Below are positions 48,298 through 60,025 of a stretch of DNA of 64,000 nt, in pieces; position 1 is the stretch's first letter, and each line of letters opens with the position of its first letter. The position numbers and the translations under genes are program-made. The DNA is taken from NCBI GenBank assembly GCA_963931865.1, contig OZ007512.1, positions 4,107,883-4,171,882 on the forward strand. Direction: 5' to 3'. The notes beneath the pieces were generated by a model. It was not told the DNA's origin, ran no database searches, and worked only from the letters and a program-made list of their open reading frames with translations. Source of the stretch: Axinella damicornis. Taxonomy: Eukaryota; Porifera; Demospongiae; Axinellida; Axinellidae.

Positions 48298-51200
48298 ATG
48301 GCAACAATGATGCTCTATGCTAGTGTCTTCCTGAGTTTGCTAACTGTAGCAGCTACAAACCGCACTGCTCAACACGTTGTTCATCAGAAGCTAGAAGATG
48401 CCTTATTAGGAAACAACCAAGCACTGTACTTGATGCAAAAAGTGTTCTTTCCCTTACAATGGTTTCCTCCTACCTCGGTTGTGATACGTGTGTGTCTCAC
48501 AGTAGGTGGTGCGATGCCAGGTCATTGCAACAAGCATTCCAGTTTCTCTGGTGTATCAAACAACTTCTCATACTGGCAACAGTTCCAATGGAGCAGCTCA
48601 GCTCTTGTCTTCCTCATTTCAATCAACCAGTTGATAGCACTAGACAATGTTATTAGTGCAACTATTTACCTCCTGAACAACTCACCTCACTACCACTTAC
48701 CAATTCAACTTCACGTCGACTCACTTCCTTCTGGCATTACTGAGGATGACCTGCTAGAAGGGATGATAGAACTACTCACCTGGGTGCGTTCTGTATGTGA
48801 ACAATTTATCTGTATACTATAGTTACGATTTAACTATAGCTAGCAACACTATGGCCTCAATTGATTGCTTCTAAGGATAATAGATACCGTGAGAGGCAGT
48901 CCAAGAAGCACAGTGGTACAGATAAACAACCTCTGGAGTATAGGATTTTCAACAAACCACGAAAAGACATCATCTAATCTAACTGGCTTGTACCACAGTG
49001 GCTTGCATTATGCAATGTAGCTAACAGAATTATAGAGCCCTGTAGCTACCTGTGCTAGTAATGATAGATGATGGCTCTCCTTTTTGTACAGGTAGAATGT
49101 GGCTAGTGGTCTCACTCTCAGACCTTGTATGCCTCCAGTTTATGATTGCTTACAGTATGCAAGAATTGCTTACAGTAAGCAAGAATTGTTTACAGTATGC
49201 AAGAATTGCTTACAGTATGCAAGAATTGCTTACAGTATGCAAGAATTGCTTACAGTATGCAAGAATCGCTTACACTGTAAGCGATTCTTGCATACTGTAA
49301 GCAATTCTTAAGCAATTCTTGCATACTGTAACAGTATGCAAGAATTGCTTAAGAATTGCTTACAGCATGCAAGAATTATGCAAGAATTGCTTACAGTATG
49401 CAAGAATTGCTTACAGTATGCTAGAATTGCTTACAGTATGCAAGAATTGCTTACAGTATGCAAAACTTTCTCCTTCAGTACTGGAAGCATAGAAGGCTTG
49501 GGAATGAGGCTAACAGCTGTCTCAGTTCATGAAGACATTTATTACATAATGGAACTCTCTTACTGCAGGCGAAGTCATATGTCCATGTCCTTAGACGAGC
49601 TGGTGACAATGACAGAGGATACGTTTCAATCAGCTACTCAGGGCCAGTAAGGGCTGGGACCAGTGCTTTTGCAGCAAAATTTTGTGAATTTTGTATACAC
49701 TATAAGGAAAGTGTAGACAGTGCATGGTCCCCAAACACCATCCTACTTGCAGCTCCGCCCCTTAACAATACATGACGTCATAATTGGACACGCCCACCCA
49801 CCTATTGTGGAAGTACGGCTTCTGTAGTGAGGCATATGCGAGGGTATAAAAGCGATTTTCCGGAATTTTTCCACACCAGGTTTGGCCATCCTGATAGCAT
49901 CATTGTGAAGCATAGGTAGTGCTCTAACTTTTCACCGAGGGAAATGTTGATAGCGACTCTCCTTCACTGCCTACTGCAAAAGTGCCACACCCCCCAAACC
50001 ATGAAGGTACAGATATCTACGGAAAGGAACGATATGCAAACATTTCCCACGGTAGATTTATAGAAGGTAAGGAAACTTACTTCACCGATACATCGGCGTC
50101 TTCTGAAAGCACCGGCAAAAATTCCGGATAATAGCATCTCTGTTTCATGCGGCCGTTCAGCTCTGTAACTGTCAGTGCACGTGCACTGCGGTAATAAACA
50201 CAATTAAATCACATGACAATAGTGCATTACATCACTACATTGAAAGCGTTCTCTCGCGACCTCGAGTTCCAGAAGTCCAGGTACAGCTAAGACTGCATCC
50301 AAGAACACAAAGGACGTAGCGAAATCCACGGAGGCGCCTTGAGTATGCTATACGAACTGCTGATCATCCACAACGTTTATATTAGTCGAGCTACATCCAT
50401 GTGACTATCACAACATTCCGTTTACGTAATTCATGTGAATAAGCTTTTGTGGTTACTACACACCAGCGCGCGCAGCCATGCAAGGTCCCAGCCCTTAAGT
50501 TGCTCGAGTATAGCCGATACGCAACAAGATTGCATGTTGAAGATAAGAAGGCTCACTACTGTCGTATTGCACTGCTATGTGCTTTTGCTTTCTTAAACAT
50601 TCTCACGCCAATTGTCCTTGCAAAGTCATTGTCCTGGTACTACCCCAGAGTAAGAGCTGTAGCTTCAGGTCGACACTTCACGGCATGCTTGTACTGGGCT
50701 GCAGCACTCATCGCTTTCCTATGCAATGTCGTATACACTGGAAACTCACTCTACCGTCATTATTTTCACAACCAACCATTTATTACATCCTGTATTGCCG
50801 AGCTTTCTGGACACAACTGCTCACTTCCGTCAGACACGAGATTATACAAAGATGAAGTCTTCACTCTAATGTCCAAGATTACCATCATCCCAATTGCAGT
50901 GTTTGCAGAACTAGTTGTATCCGTTCATGCAACACGACATCACGTCATTGGCAGGCGATACGGCAGAAGGCGTTGTTTCTGTCTGCATCAAACAATTCAT
51001 GTTCTTGCATTGTGGAACATTCTGGTACTCCTACAAATATTCACAATGTGTGCTATTCCCCTCTGCGTTCTACTGTTGACCCATCCACAAATAACTTTTC
51101 TCTGTTGGGCAATGTTGGCAATGATACCAGTTGGTCTTACACTCGTTGTTGCCTACCTGATGTATCAGTGTCAAAAGCCAAGGAGGAGAAAGTTTTACTG

Positions 51201-51519
51201 CACTATAAGACACTGTGGGTATATGGTAGTGCATTTTACTATGATAATTTCAGCTGTAGGACTTATCGTCATGGTGATAGCACTTTATGAGCTGATGCTG
51301 GTTGCCCAAGTGCAAGTTGAGACTGGAATCACGGGAATCGTGCTCTCCCTGCTGCCGTCACTCCCACTGTCCGCACTGGGATGGTATGTGAAGAGAAGGT
51401 ATCAGAGAGCAGTGATTGATGAGTGCAGTGAAACATCACAGTCGTCTGAAGAACAACAGCCAACAAATGTCACGATTCAGAGCAGTGACACTGAAGATGA
51501 AAACCTTTTGCCTCTGTAA
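48298..51519 (+). CDS. secreted-ectodomain plus multipass membrane protein (receptor-like), three-exon model
   Basis: Exon 48298-48783 starts MATMMLYASVFLSLLTVAATNRT, a likely signal peptide, and encodes an ectodomain with possible N-glycosylation sites (NRT, NFS, NNSP), ending LLTW before a GTGCGT donor. Exon 49569-49646 (YVHVLRRAGDNDRGYVSISY) follows TACTGCAG and ends before GTAAGG. Exon 50467-51519 follows CACACCAG. All junctions are phase 0; the sum is about 538 aa. The last exon has about seven hydrophobic helices (for example IALLCAFAFLNILTPIVLA, FTACLYWAAALIAFLCNVVY, HFTMIISAVGLIVMVIALYE) and an acidic, serine-rich tail ending DENLLPL. That exon has no usable in-frame ATG near its start, which supports upstream exons. 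No GPCR signature motif such as DRY or NPxxY is seen. The joining of three exons into one gene is inference; they could be two genes. Intron 1 holds a minisatellite. Confidence 0.5.
49145..49462. repeat. 20-bp minisatellite with an inverted block
   Basis: Unit CAAGAATTGCTTACAGTATG, about 5 direct units, then a stretch in reverse orientation (CTTGCATACTGTAAGCAATT) around 49275-49330, then direct units again. The flip creates a long palindrome. Confidence 0.9.
49647..50466. other. putative intron 2 of the receptor-like gene
   Basis: No ORF of note. If the receptor model is wrong this stretch would instead contain the promoter and first exon of the multipass gene; GGGTATAAAAGCG near 49843 is a TATA-like sequence. 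Confidence 0.35.
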
Positions 51520-52234
51520 TGCCATGCTTCAACTGTTTTGATATTATTTTGATAGTTAAAAAGTGTGTACTAATTTATTACTAGACCTAGCTAAGCAGAG
51601 TTGTTTGTGCTTGATATAACCATATTTGTACATCGAGTACATTGCAAACCATTCCTCCACCTCCACTGTAGCAATAATATTGATCATAACTTTCACAACA
51701 ACAAACTTTCATTTTACGTAACACAGTCGCTTAATATTTCTGTTGCAAATCTGAGGTCATCATCATTGCTACAGCATGGTAGCTATCATTTTGAAACTGA
51801 ATTCCATAACGGTGATATACATTGCAACTGTGCAACATGTTCAGTGTAAAGACCTGCGATATACTTTAGAGGGTGGGTACATTTCAGTTTCAAAACCTCA
51901 AGGTATAATAATTCCTTTACCATTGGGGTCCCAACGAAAAGGCACAATGGTACTTATAATGGCCACTTCCACCAACAGTATTCTGGCTAGCTATGTCCTT
52001 TTTGTTAGGACAATCATAACTACCCATAAAAAAAAAATTATCACAATTTTGAATACGTAGCTAAAATGACAATGTTTAGTAAAGTTGACGAATTCTAGAA
52101 GAACGAAACCCATAATTGGCACCATCTTGCAATACCTGCAACCAGCAATAATTGTTATCGGCGATATGCGTGCAAATCACCACACTCCATGCACCCACCA
52201 TGTACACGTGCACCCAGCCCCACCCCCATGATCT
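51520..52234. other. intergenic 3' flank of the multipass gene
   Basis: Similar to 46142-46800 in part. No gene seen. Confidence 0.4.
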
Positions 52235-52363
52235 AACCTGGGGATGATGGAATGGAGTCTGGGAACGAGGTTGCCTACTGTAGCTGCTAGTGAAACAGAA
52301 CCGGGAGGAAAGCTGTTGGTGAAGGAGAAAGTATAGCGGAGGTAATCTGTAGGTAGGCAAGGG

Positions 52364-52430
52364 ACAGTCTAGCCGCTAGCCCCTCTCCGCGCCCCGGCCG
52401 GTCTGGCGGAGAGGGGCTAGCGGCTAGACT
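52364..52430. mobile_element. 67-bp GC-rich hairpin with 8-bp TSD GGCAAGGG
   Basis: Arms GTCTAGCCGCTAGCCCCTCT and exact complement around a GC-rich loop. GGCAAGGG flanks both sides (52356-52363, 52431-52438). Different arms and TSD length from the TAGCCTCG family. Confidence 0.8.
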
Positions 52431-52632
52431 GGCAAGGGTAGAGAGTGAGAGTATACTGTGAGGATGGTAGGAGAGAGTGCGGAGGAGAGCTGGGAGGGGA
52501 TAGTGAAGATAGCTATTGTGCACTTCCTATCTCCTATCTCTGTGAAAACTGGTTGTAATTGGCTTATTCTCTTATTTGACTGCTTATGCTAAGATTCATG
52601 CACTATAGCTAACAGTTGTAGCAGGGAACTAA

Positions 52633-52726
52633 TAGCCTCGTTCCCAGACCCCACCCAGCTTCCCGTCACTTGCTGTGCAGACTACTGCATGCGACGAAAG
52701 CTGGATGTGGGCCTGGGAATGGGGCA
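52633..52726. mobile_element. TAGCC hairpin MITE, degenerate copy
   Basis: Left end TAGCCTCGTTCCCAGAC is intact, right end degenerated to GGGAATGGGGC. Interior shares CCCAGCTT.C.GTCACTTGC with the copy at 21238. No TSD is recognisable. Confidence 0.7.
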
Positions 52727-53579
52727 GTTTTTATTTTTGTGTAATACAACAGGAACAGTGTGAGCGCAGCAGTACCAAATGGAGTATTATTATTTAATAA
52801 GCTAGCCTCGTACCTAGGCCCCACCCGAAAAAGAAAGTGCCTGATGTCGAATCCACTGTTTGCGCATTTGTTTAATTTCCCAGAATCTTGTGTTACTTCC
52901 ATACAACCACAATGTGAAAATTGTCTGCTATTGCTATAATTATTATGGTCCATGCAGTTTTCCCGGGGGTTTGACGATATTCAGCACTGTGCTACGACCT
53001 TCTATTCACTGGCTAGAAGGATTAGGGGCTGTGCACATGCACATTGCACGGGTAGAGTGATCAGTTTGTGTCTGTGGAGCACACAAAAATCAGCAGTTTG
53101 AGCAGTGAAAGCCTTGTTGAAGGCTTAATTCACAGTTGAAGGCTGAGAAGAGTCGGAATTCAGAAAATACTAGAGAGGCTGAGAAAAGCTGAGTGAAAGT
53201 CTTGTTTCTAATTTATACAACTTGGCCACACCCTGTTTCTAACTTTACTCCTGCAACTTACGGCATCTCATTCTGCATGCTGACATCACTGTATTAAAAA
53301 TCGGTAGGCCTAGCTGTCTCCTCGTGCATGCTGCATTAAAAGTTGGTGGTAGGCCTGCCTTATCATGTCAAAGTAGTGCACGGGGTACGTATTCTGCTGA
53401 GCACCTCTAGTTTGTACTGAGGCTGGTCAATGACATATTCCCCTTGTGTCTTAGCCCTTTTAAGTATGACAGGCCATCACTAAATCAGTTTCTTCTTGTG
53501 TAAGGAGAAATGACATGTGGGAGTTAGTGCAAGGCTACCATGTGTGTATGTGCATGCATGCACTCGCAATCCTCTATCC

Positions 53580-53940
53580 TCTCTCATTCCCCTCTCATAC
53601 CTCCCCTCCCTCTCTCCTCTCCTCCCCTCCCCCTCTCCTCTTCTCCCCTCATCCTCTCCTCTCCTCCCCCTCTCCTATCCTCTCCTCTCCTCCCCCTATC
53701 CTCTCCTCCCCTCTTCATCTCCTCTCCTCCCCTCCCCCTCACCTCCCCTCCCTCTCTCCTCTCCTCTCCTCTCCTCCCCCTATCCTCTCCTCCCCTCTTC
53801 ATCTCCTCTCCTCCCCTCCCCTCCCTCTCCCCTCCCCCTCTCCTCTCCTCTCCTCTCCTCTCCTCTCCTCTCCTCTCCTCCGCCTATCCTCTCCTCCCCT
53901 CTTCATCTCCTCTCCTCCCCTCCCCCTCTCCTCTCCTCCG
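53580..53940. repeat. CTCC-rich polypyrimidine tract
   Basis: Longer version of the tract at 19090-19376; nearly pure C/T with CTCCTCTCCTCCCC blocks. Confidence 0.9.
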
Positions 53941-54182
53941 GCTACCAGAACCCCATGTTCCCTAATGGAACTCCTGCGGTGTGATGGTTCCCTGGGTTTG
54001 CCCAGTGCTATCACAAGGGAAGGAGGATGGAGTTAATATTCAACCTGAGTCACTCGTGCTGACAGTAACTGTTCATGACGTGTGCTGCTGCTGCTGAGGA
54101 TAACCGCTCTGAACCAGGAGCTGTTTGCTGTCAAGTGAGTTTGAGGTGGACTCATTCAACAGAGTCTAATGGTGTATGTATG

Positions 54183-54191
54183 TGCGTGTGT

Positions 54192-54222
<31 letters not shown>

Positions 54223-54229
54223 GGGGGGG
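54183..54229. repeat. (TG)n followed by G homopolymer
   Basis: Compound tract paralogous to 19621-19674. Confidence 0.9.
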
Positions 54230-54587
54230 ACTACTGGTAGTGTCTACTTGTTGTGCGCCATGTGTCAGTGCAGTGCAATTTGGGAAATATAATTGCATGA
54301 GTGATGCATTGCAATAGGGAAACCGAGTGTAATTTGCCTTCCTGAATGCATAATATGCGTGCAAACTTGTACTGCAAGCCATGCTATCACATATAGCTGG
54401 ACTGCTCTCCTCCAACAAAGAATAATCAATCGTATACACGAAAAACAATGTCAGGACAGAATCTATGAATGCGCGACTCCGAAGACACTTCCTACACTAG
54501 AGATGTGGCCATGCATGCATGCTGTTTGCACCCTTTGGGTGCACCCACCCACCTCCTACCTCCCCCTGTCCCATCCTTTCTGCTCAC

Positions 54588-54697
54588 GCAGAACCTAAGT
54601 ACCAAGCAGAACCTAAGTACCAAGCAGAACCTAAGTACCAAGCAGAACCTAAGTACCAAGCAGAACCTAAGTACCAAGCAGAACCTAAGTACCAAGG
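54588..54697. repeat. 18-bp minisatellite, 6 units
   Basis: Unit GCAGAACCTAAGTACCAA. The paralogous place at about 20024 has one unit (GCAGAACCTAAGTCCCAA). Confidence 0.92.
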
Positions 54698-54802
54698 ACA
54701 TTGCTGGATGTAGCCATATAAATCTAAATCTGCGTACCTACTATACAGCTATACAGTCAGTTAAAACATTATAAGTAATGGCATGCAACATACAAATACA
54801 TT

Positions 54803-57335
54803 CTATTCTTGAACAGTAGCGATTTCCACTATATCAGTCCTAGTACCAAACCGGGCACCTGACGTGCGTGTGAAGCCTCCCATCACCATCAGTTTGTTGC
54901 CAGGGAGGACTGCTACTAGAGTGGCATATCGTGCGGTGGGCATGTGGCTGATGACCTCCCAGGAGTTGGTTGCTGGGTTGTACTGGTGAATTGCAGTAGT
55001 GTAGTTTTCAAAGCTGTCATAACTTCCACCAACTGCTAGCAGCTGTCCACAGAGGGTGGCACAGCTGGATGCACGAACTGGGAGATCGGCGACTCGGTGC
55101 CAGACTTCTTGCTGAGTCAAGGTCTCCAACGTTCCTCCTAGTGACTGAGGTTGACAATACTGTAGGAGGTCAGCCATGGAACAAGCCAGCACTGATCTTG
55201 GTTCATTGCTCGTGGCATGCCCCAGCAAGTAGATGCGGTCTTGGCAGATTGTTGATGATGCGTATCTGAGTTCAAAAGGCAGACTGCTGGAAGTGGACCA
55301 CTGTAGAGTCTCCGTGTCCATCACTTCTACTATGTGTAGTGGTTCGTTGTCCCCTCCAATTCCTCCTGCCACGACCAGGGACTCTCCACTGCACACAGCT
55401 GCAGTGCCATAACGTTTGGTTGGCATGGGTGGGAAGCGCTCCACCCACTTCCTCTCACCACTCAAACTGAAGAGTTGGTTTGTAGCATTTCTACCCAGCC
55501 CTCCCCCGATGGCAGTCAGCAGACCACTGACTACTGCCAGGCTGCAGTAGTTGTGAGGACTCTGAGGGAGGGAGGACCACATCTGTTTTTTAGAGTCGTA
55601 GGAATACGCATCACTGGACTCATAAGTATTGAAGTAAGCCATGTTCCCATCCACCACACATGATGGTATTGACATTGTACCTGGAGCCGTCCCACACTTC
55701 CTCCAGTGTAAACAGAGTGGTCCCTTTCTTGCCCTCTGACCTCTGACTTGGAGTTTGGCTGCTGGCTGATCATAGGTCTGCTGCTGCAGCTCCCTGATTT
55801 GCTGGTCCTTTGCCGCAAGACAATGCTCAAGGTCATGAATTTTTGTATCGCTTTCCAGATGTTTGTGTTGGAAGTCTGCGGTTACTTGCTCGTTTGCTTC
55901 CAGCTGTTGGTTAAGCTGTTGGAGTTGCCTTTCCCTGGTGGCAATTGTACGATCTTTCTCTTGAAGTTGTGTTTCTTTGGTGGCGATTGTACGATCTTTC
56001 TCTTGAAGTTGCATTTCATTGGTGGCGATTGTACAATCTTTCTCTTGAAGTTGTGTTTCTTTGGTGGCGATTGTACAATCTTTCTCTTGAAGTTGCCTTT
56101 CTTTGACGGCAATTGTACGATCTTTCTCTTGAAGTTGTGTTTCATTGGTGGCGATTGTATGATCTTTCTCTTGAAGTTGCATTTCATTGGTGGCGATTGT
56201 ACAATCTTTCTCTTGAAGTTGTGTTTCTTTGGTGGCAATTGTACAATCTTTCTCTTAAAGTTGTGTTTCTTTTGGTGGCGATTGTACGATCTTTCTCTTG
56301 AAGTTGCATTTCATTGGTGGCGATTGTACGATCTTTCTCTTCTAGTTGTCTTTGTCTTTCTTGGGCTTCTGCTTGCTGTTCTCTGATTCGTACACGTTCT
56401 CCATCAGTTGTGTCTCTTTGTCCTTGCTGCACACTTTCACCATACTGTGGGGTGTCTTTCAGAGCAGCTAGACGATTGCAGAGCTCCTGAGCTGAGGGCC
56501 TTTCTCTGTCTCTGTCCTTCAGACAGTCGAGGGCAACTGGCAGCAGGGGATGAGCTGGATCAACCAGGTTAATGTGTGATCGGCGACATTCATCCTCAGG
56601 AATAGGCACATTGACTTGTCCAGTGGGGAATCGCGGGTCGTCAATTTCCATAATTTTACAGCGTGCACTAGGATTGGGAAACTGCCTACTGAGAATCTGA
56701 ATGTCTAGTACACCAAACGAGAAGCAGTCCATCTTGTTAGTGTAAACTGGAGGGTCATTCAGTGCTTCTGGTGGCATGTATGCCAGTGTGCCCGGGCACA
56801 TGGTCATTGGGGTCATGCGAGGGTTTGCATCAGCTAGCTTTGACATTCCAAAATCTGTGACCTTGGCCCTGTTTCCAGGACCAATCAGCAACACATTGTT
56901 GCTGGAGAGGTCACGGTGTACGATTCCATTTGAGTGGAGGTAGGCAAGGGCCAGGGCTATACAGTGACATATATCTACTTTGGTGTGGAAGGGGAGTGGT
57001 TCCTCAGATTGCTCCAGGAATCGGGTCAGACTACTATCCATGAGTTCCATGAGTAGCACAGGCAGCCCAGACTCGGGATCCCTACTCACCCCCAAGTACT
57101 GCACGATGTGGGGGTGTCTGACACCACTCAGGAATTGGCACTCTCGCTCAAACTGCTCCATGATCCTTCGTGTACCTGGGTCGTTCGTCTCAAATAGTGT
57201 TGGGTGAAGAATCTTATGGGCACATGGTAGCTCATCACACAGAGCTCCGTAGACAGCTCCATACGATCCGATGCCAAGAGAGATGTTTATGATTCGGACG
57301 ATCTGATAGCCAAAGTGGCCCTGTGGTTGTGCCAT
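54803..57335 (-). pseudogene. kinase / coiled coil / kelch paralog E, interrupted in the coil
   Basis: Kinase part begins MAQPQGHFGYQ and is complete (GIGSYGAVYGAL, CAHKIL, HRDLSSNNVLL, DFGMSKL, GTLAYMPPEAL). The coil contains about ten 14-residue units, DNA 55930-56345. In the second unit an extra T in a TTTT run (56268-56273) shifts the frame, and in the third a CAA-to-TAA change (55-57 of the 56200s, i.e. 56255-56257) creates a stop. Beyond these the coil and six kelch repeats are open to VEIATVQE. As read, two products are possible: an N-terminal kinase of about 380 aa and a C-terminal coil/kelch ORF starting at an internal methionine. It is the closest relative of truncated copy A. A sequencing or assembly error within the repeat could explain the frameshift, less easily both lesions. 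Confidence 0.8.
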
Positions 57336-57836
57336 TGTCACTTTGAATACCTGTGCACAGAGACAGGACGTGATACTGCAGCCAACCATTTCTAAGTTCA
57401 TGCAATTAGAAAAGCGACTTCAATGTTTGCTATCACTGATACAATAGCAGATGTCCTTCTGTAGAGCTAGACACACCCGCTCACTCAATGTCCCATATTC
57501 AAGTATCAGTACTATAGCAGAAGTGGCTGCAAACTGCTATTTCAGTATGCACACTCAGTTCAGTACCTCACCTGACGTGGAGGATGTCAGTTGCGCACAA
57601 GTTCAGGAGAAACAGTTCTGTAGCTAACAAAACTTGTCTGTCATGCAATCAGGAGATTCCAATAAGGATATGCTAGCATGTCACATGAGCTATGAATTCA
57701 TTTGAGGTGGCTGGATACCAGAGTGATCAGATATCCACCTGTTGCAACAATGTCCAAACTCGATATCTGGTATTGTTGATCAGCACTGCAGTTGTGTAAC
57801 GGCTAGGTGAAATCATTTCTGACCACTTTCCATCCA

Positions 57837-57867
57837 CACACACATACACACACACACACACACACAG
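57837..57867. repeat. short (CA)n microsatellite
   Basis: Short version of the CA arrays seen at 33.1 and 39.5 kb, in the same place relative to the kinase gene. Confidence 0.85.
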
Positions 57868-57957
57868 GTCCACAGGTCCAGGTGCTGTTGGTGGTCATGC
57901 ATATGGAGGTAGTGGACCTCGGAGCATCCTGGCAGAGGTGGTTGTCCCGCACTACAG
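57866..57957 (+). other. exon-like module, copy 4
   Basis: After CACAG, one frame reads GPGAVGGHAYGGSGPRSILA and ends CACTACAG before GTGAGCC. Same module as 15761, 33280 and 39635. Confidence 0.4.
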
Positions 57958-58096
57958 GTGAGCCACAAGATGGTAACTATGGGTACACACCTAAACTTTG
58001 ACCTCTAACACAGAGAGACAGCCGTACCAACATAACCACTAATGATGAGTACGAGACTTTCTGTTTTCCGCCTGTACTGTCAATTTTCATGAACCT

Positions 58097-58544
58097 ATGG
58101 GTATAAACCTAAACTCTGGTGACGGTCATGGAAGCTGTGACCCCGGAATGTCCTGGCAGAGGTGGTTGTCCCGCACTGCAGGTGAGCCACAAGATGGTAA
58201 CCATGGGTATACACCTAAACTTAGAGCTCTAGCACAGAGAGACAGCTGTAGCAACAAAACCACTAATGATGAGTACGAGACTTTCTGTTTTCCGCCTGTA
58301 CTGTCAATTTTCATGAACCTATGGGTATAAACCTAAACTCTGGTGACGGTCATGGAAGCTGTGACCCCAGAACGTCCTGGCAGAGGTGGTTGTCCCGCAC
58401 TGCAGGTGAGCCACAAGATGGTAACCATGGGTATACACCTAAACTTAGAGCTCTAGCACAGAGAGACACCTGTAGCAACATAACCACTAATGATGAGTAT
58501 GAGACTTTCTGTTTTCCGCCTGTACTGTCAATTTTCATGAACCT
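58097..58544 (+). repeat. 224-bp tandem duplication carrying the exon-like module
   Basis: ATGGGTATAAACCTAAACTC at 58097 recurs at 58321. Each unit has GGTCATGGAAGCTGTGACC, TGGCAGAGGTGGTTGTCCCG, CACTGCAG and a GTGAGCC donor, so with the 57866 copy there are three in a row. The two 224-bp units differ at only a few bases. Confidence 0.88.
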
Positions 58545-59440
58545 TTTTAACTTCAGTGGAAGTCACGTTGACGTCAAGGAAAGATTATGGAGGCTACCTA
58601 CATGCATGCCATAGCACTGTTGCAATGCATGACAGAATGGCAATGATTTGTTGTCCAAGACCACTGACTTTTGAATGTTCATTAATGAGTGGGCGTGGTT
58701 AAAGTCACGAATCTATACAGGATAGCTGCAGAGTCACTTGAGTGAAGTTTGGAGACTAAATATGGTGTTTTTATGGGACCCTTTGGCTTCAAGTGACCTC
58801 TATAGAGAACAGGATTCAGTAGTTAATGGTCAAGAATTGTTAACTGAATTCTCTGTCACATAGGCTTGGGCGGTATTATATTTGGCCCTGTTCAGTGATC
58901 TTGATTACCTCAGTATTTCAATATTGTTGAAAATCATGCCACAAATACTCAAAATCACTGGTGCTGTCAGGCTATTCTTCAAACACAAGTGTACAACTAC
59001 GTAATTCCTTATCTTAGTATGGGAACAAATGGATCAATAGTTTTTATATAAAAACGTTTGTACATCCAGTACTGGGCATACAATAGCATTACCTGTATGC
59101 TATTGTATGCCCAGTACTGTATGCACTTAGTGCATACCCAAAATGACTATATATGGCTGCATGTACAGTACAGTTATAAACACAACACATTCAAGTTAAC
59201 TACAATACAAGAGCAAATACTCTTGGCCAAATAATCAGGTACAGCACTTACACAAAGTGGAACACCTGGAAAATACTGCTATAGAACGACCAAAGAATGC
59301 ACACTGTTACAGAACGAGCAAGGAATGTGCTAAAATCTGGGCGGAGGACTGGAAACGAGGCTAGTCTTACAGCACAATCAAGGAATTCAACAGGTGCAAA
59401 TAGTGACAAGTCCAATTACTACAATTAACGTCTAGTTAAC
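58545..59440. other. intergenic flank with a hairpin
   Basis: 58545-58860 matches 33590-33920. A perfect 22-bp-arm hairpin (left arm 59067-59088, right arm 59098-59119, 9-base loop) lies here. A MITE right-end remnant (ACTGGAAACGAGGCTAG) ends near 59364. No gene. Confidence 0.5.
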
Positions 59441-60025
59441 TGAGAAAAAGACCCAGCAACATGTTCAGGGAGAAGTGAGGTCCATAAAGAAACTGTGAGG
59501 AACAAAAGACAACTGAAACACATTAGTCCATGCAAAACGGCGCTGATGTAATTGCAGGGAATTCATCCTAAAGTTGTGAGAAATGTGCCTAGAAGCAAAA
59601 ATGTAGTTGGAAAAGTGTCACACACAGGCCATGATGATTGATTTTGCAGTCATAGCTCCTCCTATGTTCAAGTAGTGGTAAACCCACAGGCTCCAGTAGC
59701 TCCTGGTATCCAGCACTCAGTGCTCTGGTGCCATCTTGCATTCAAACTTCTGCACCTGTTCAAGGGTCCTCAATGTGTAGGGATCCCAGACAGCACATCC
59801 ATATTCAAGGTGTGGTCTGACAAGTGGGATATAAATTTGTTTGAGGACATCACCTTCAACATGGTTATAGTACTGTTGATAGAGCAAGCCCAGAACCATT
59901 TTTAGCCTAGCACAGATCGTTGGAGGTGATATGGTGTGACCAAGAGGAAACAACGAGACCAAGGTGTTTAATAGCCATCTCCAATGGTGTGCCGTTCAGG
60001 GGCAGACATAATGTTACACAAATTC
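59440..60025 (-). pseudogene. non-LTR retrotransposon (LINE) reverse-transcriptase 3' fragment
   Basis: On the minus strand: KHLGLVVSS, a frameshift, ICARLKMVLGLLYQQYYNHV, YIPLVRPHLEYGCAVWDPYT, LRTLEQVQKFECKMAP, another shift, then YQELLEPVGLPLLEHRRSY and, after further lesions, FAWTNVFQLSFVPHSFF. LVRPHLEYG.AVWDP.....E.VQ is the typical end of jockey/CR1-clade reverse transcriptases. Several frameshifts and stops show that it is dead; upstream domains are absent. Confidence 0.85.

Larger units (their letters stand above)
52235..55840. repeat. segmental duplication, copy 2 (partner 17670-21205)
   Basis: Same order of landmarks as copy 1. Differences: lacks the 454-bp transposon and the 107-bp MITE, has its own MITE-like pieces at 52364 and 52633, a longer polypyrimidine tract, and six instead of one 18-bp units before the kelch gene. 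Confidence 0.85.

Noticed and set aside
55882..56238. Lysine-rich ORFs antisense to the coil repeats of gene E (also 37429-37929 for gene D)
   Set aside because: The 42-bp period keeps the other strand open; the sense strand has the conserved kinase/kelch context.
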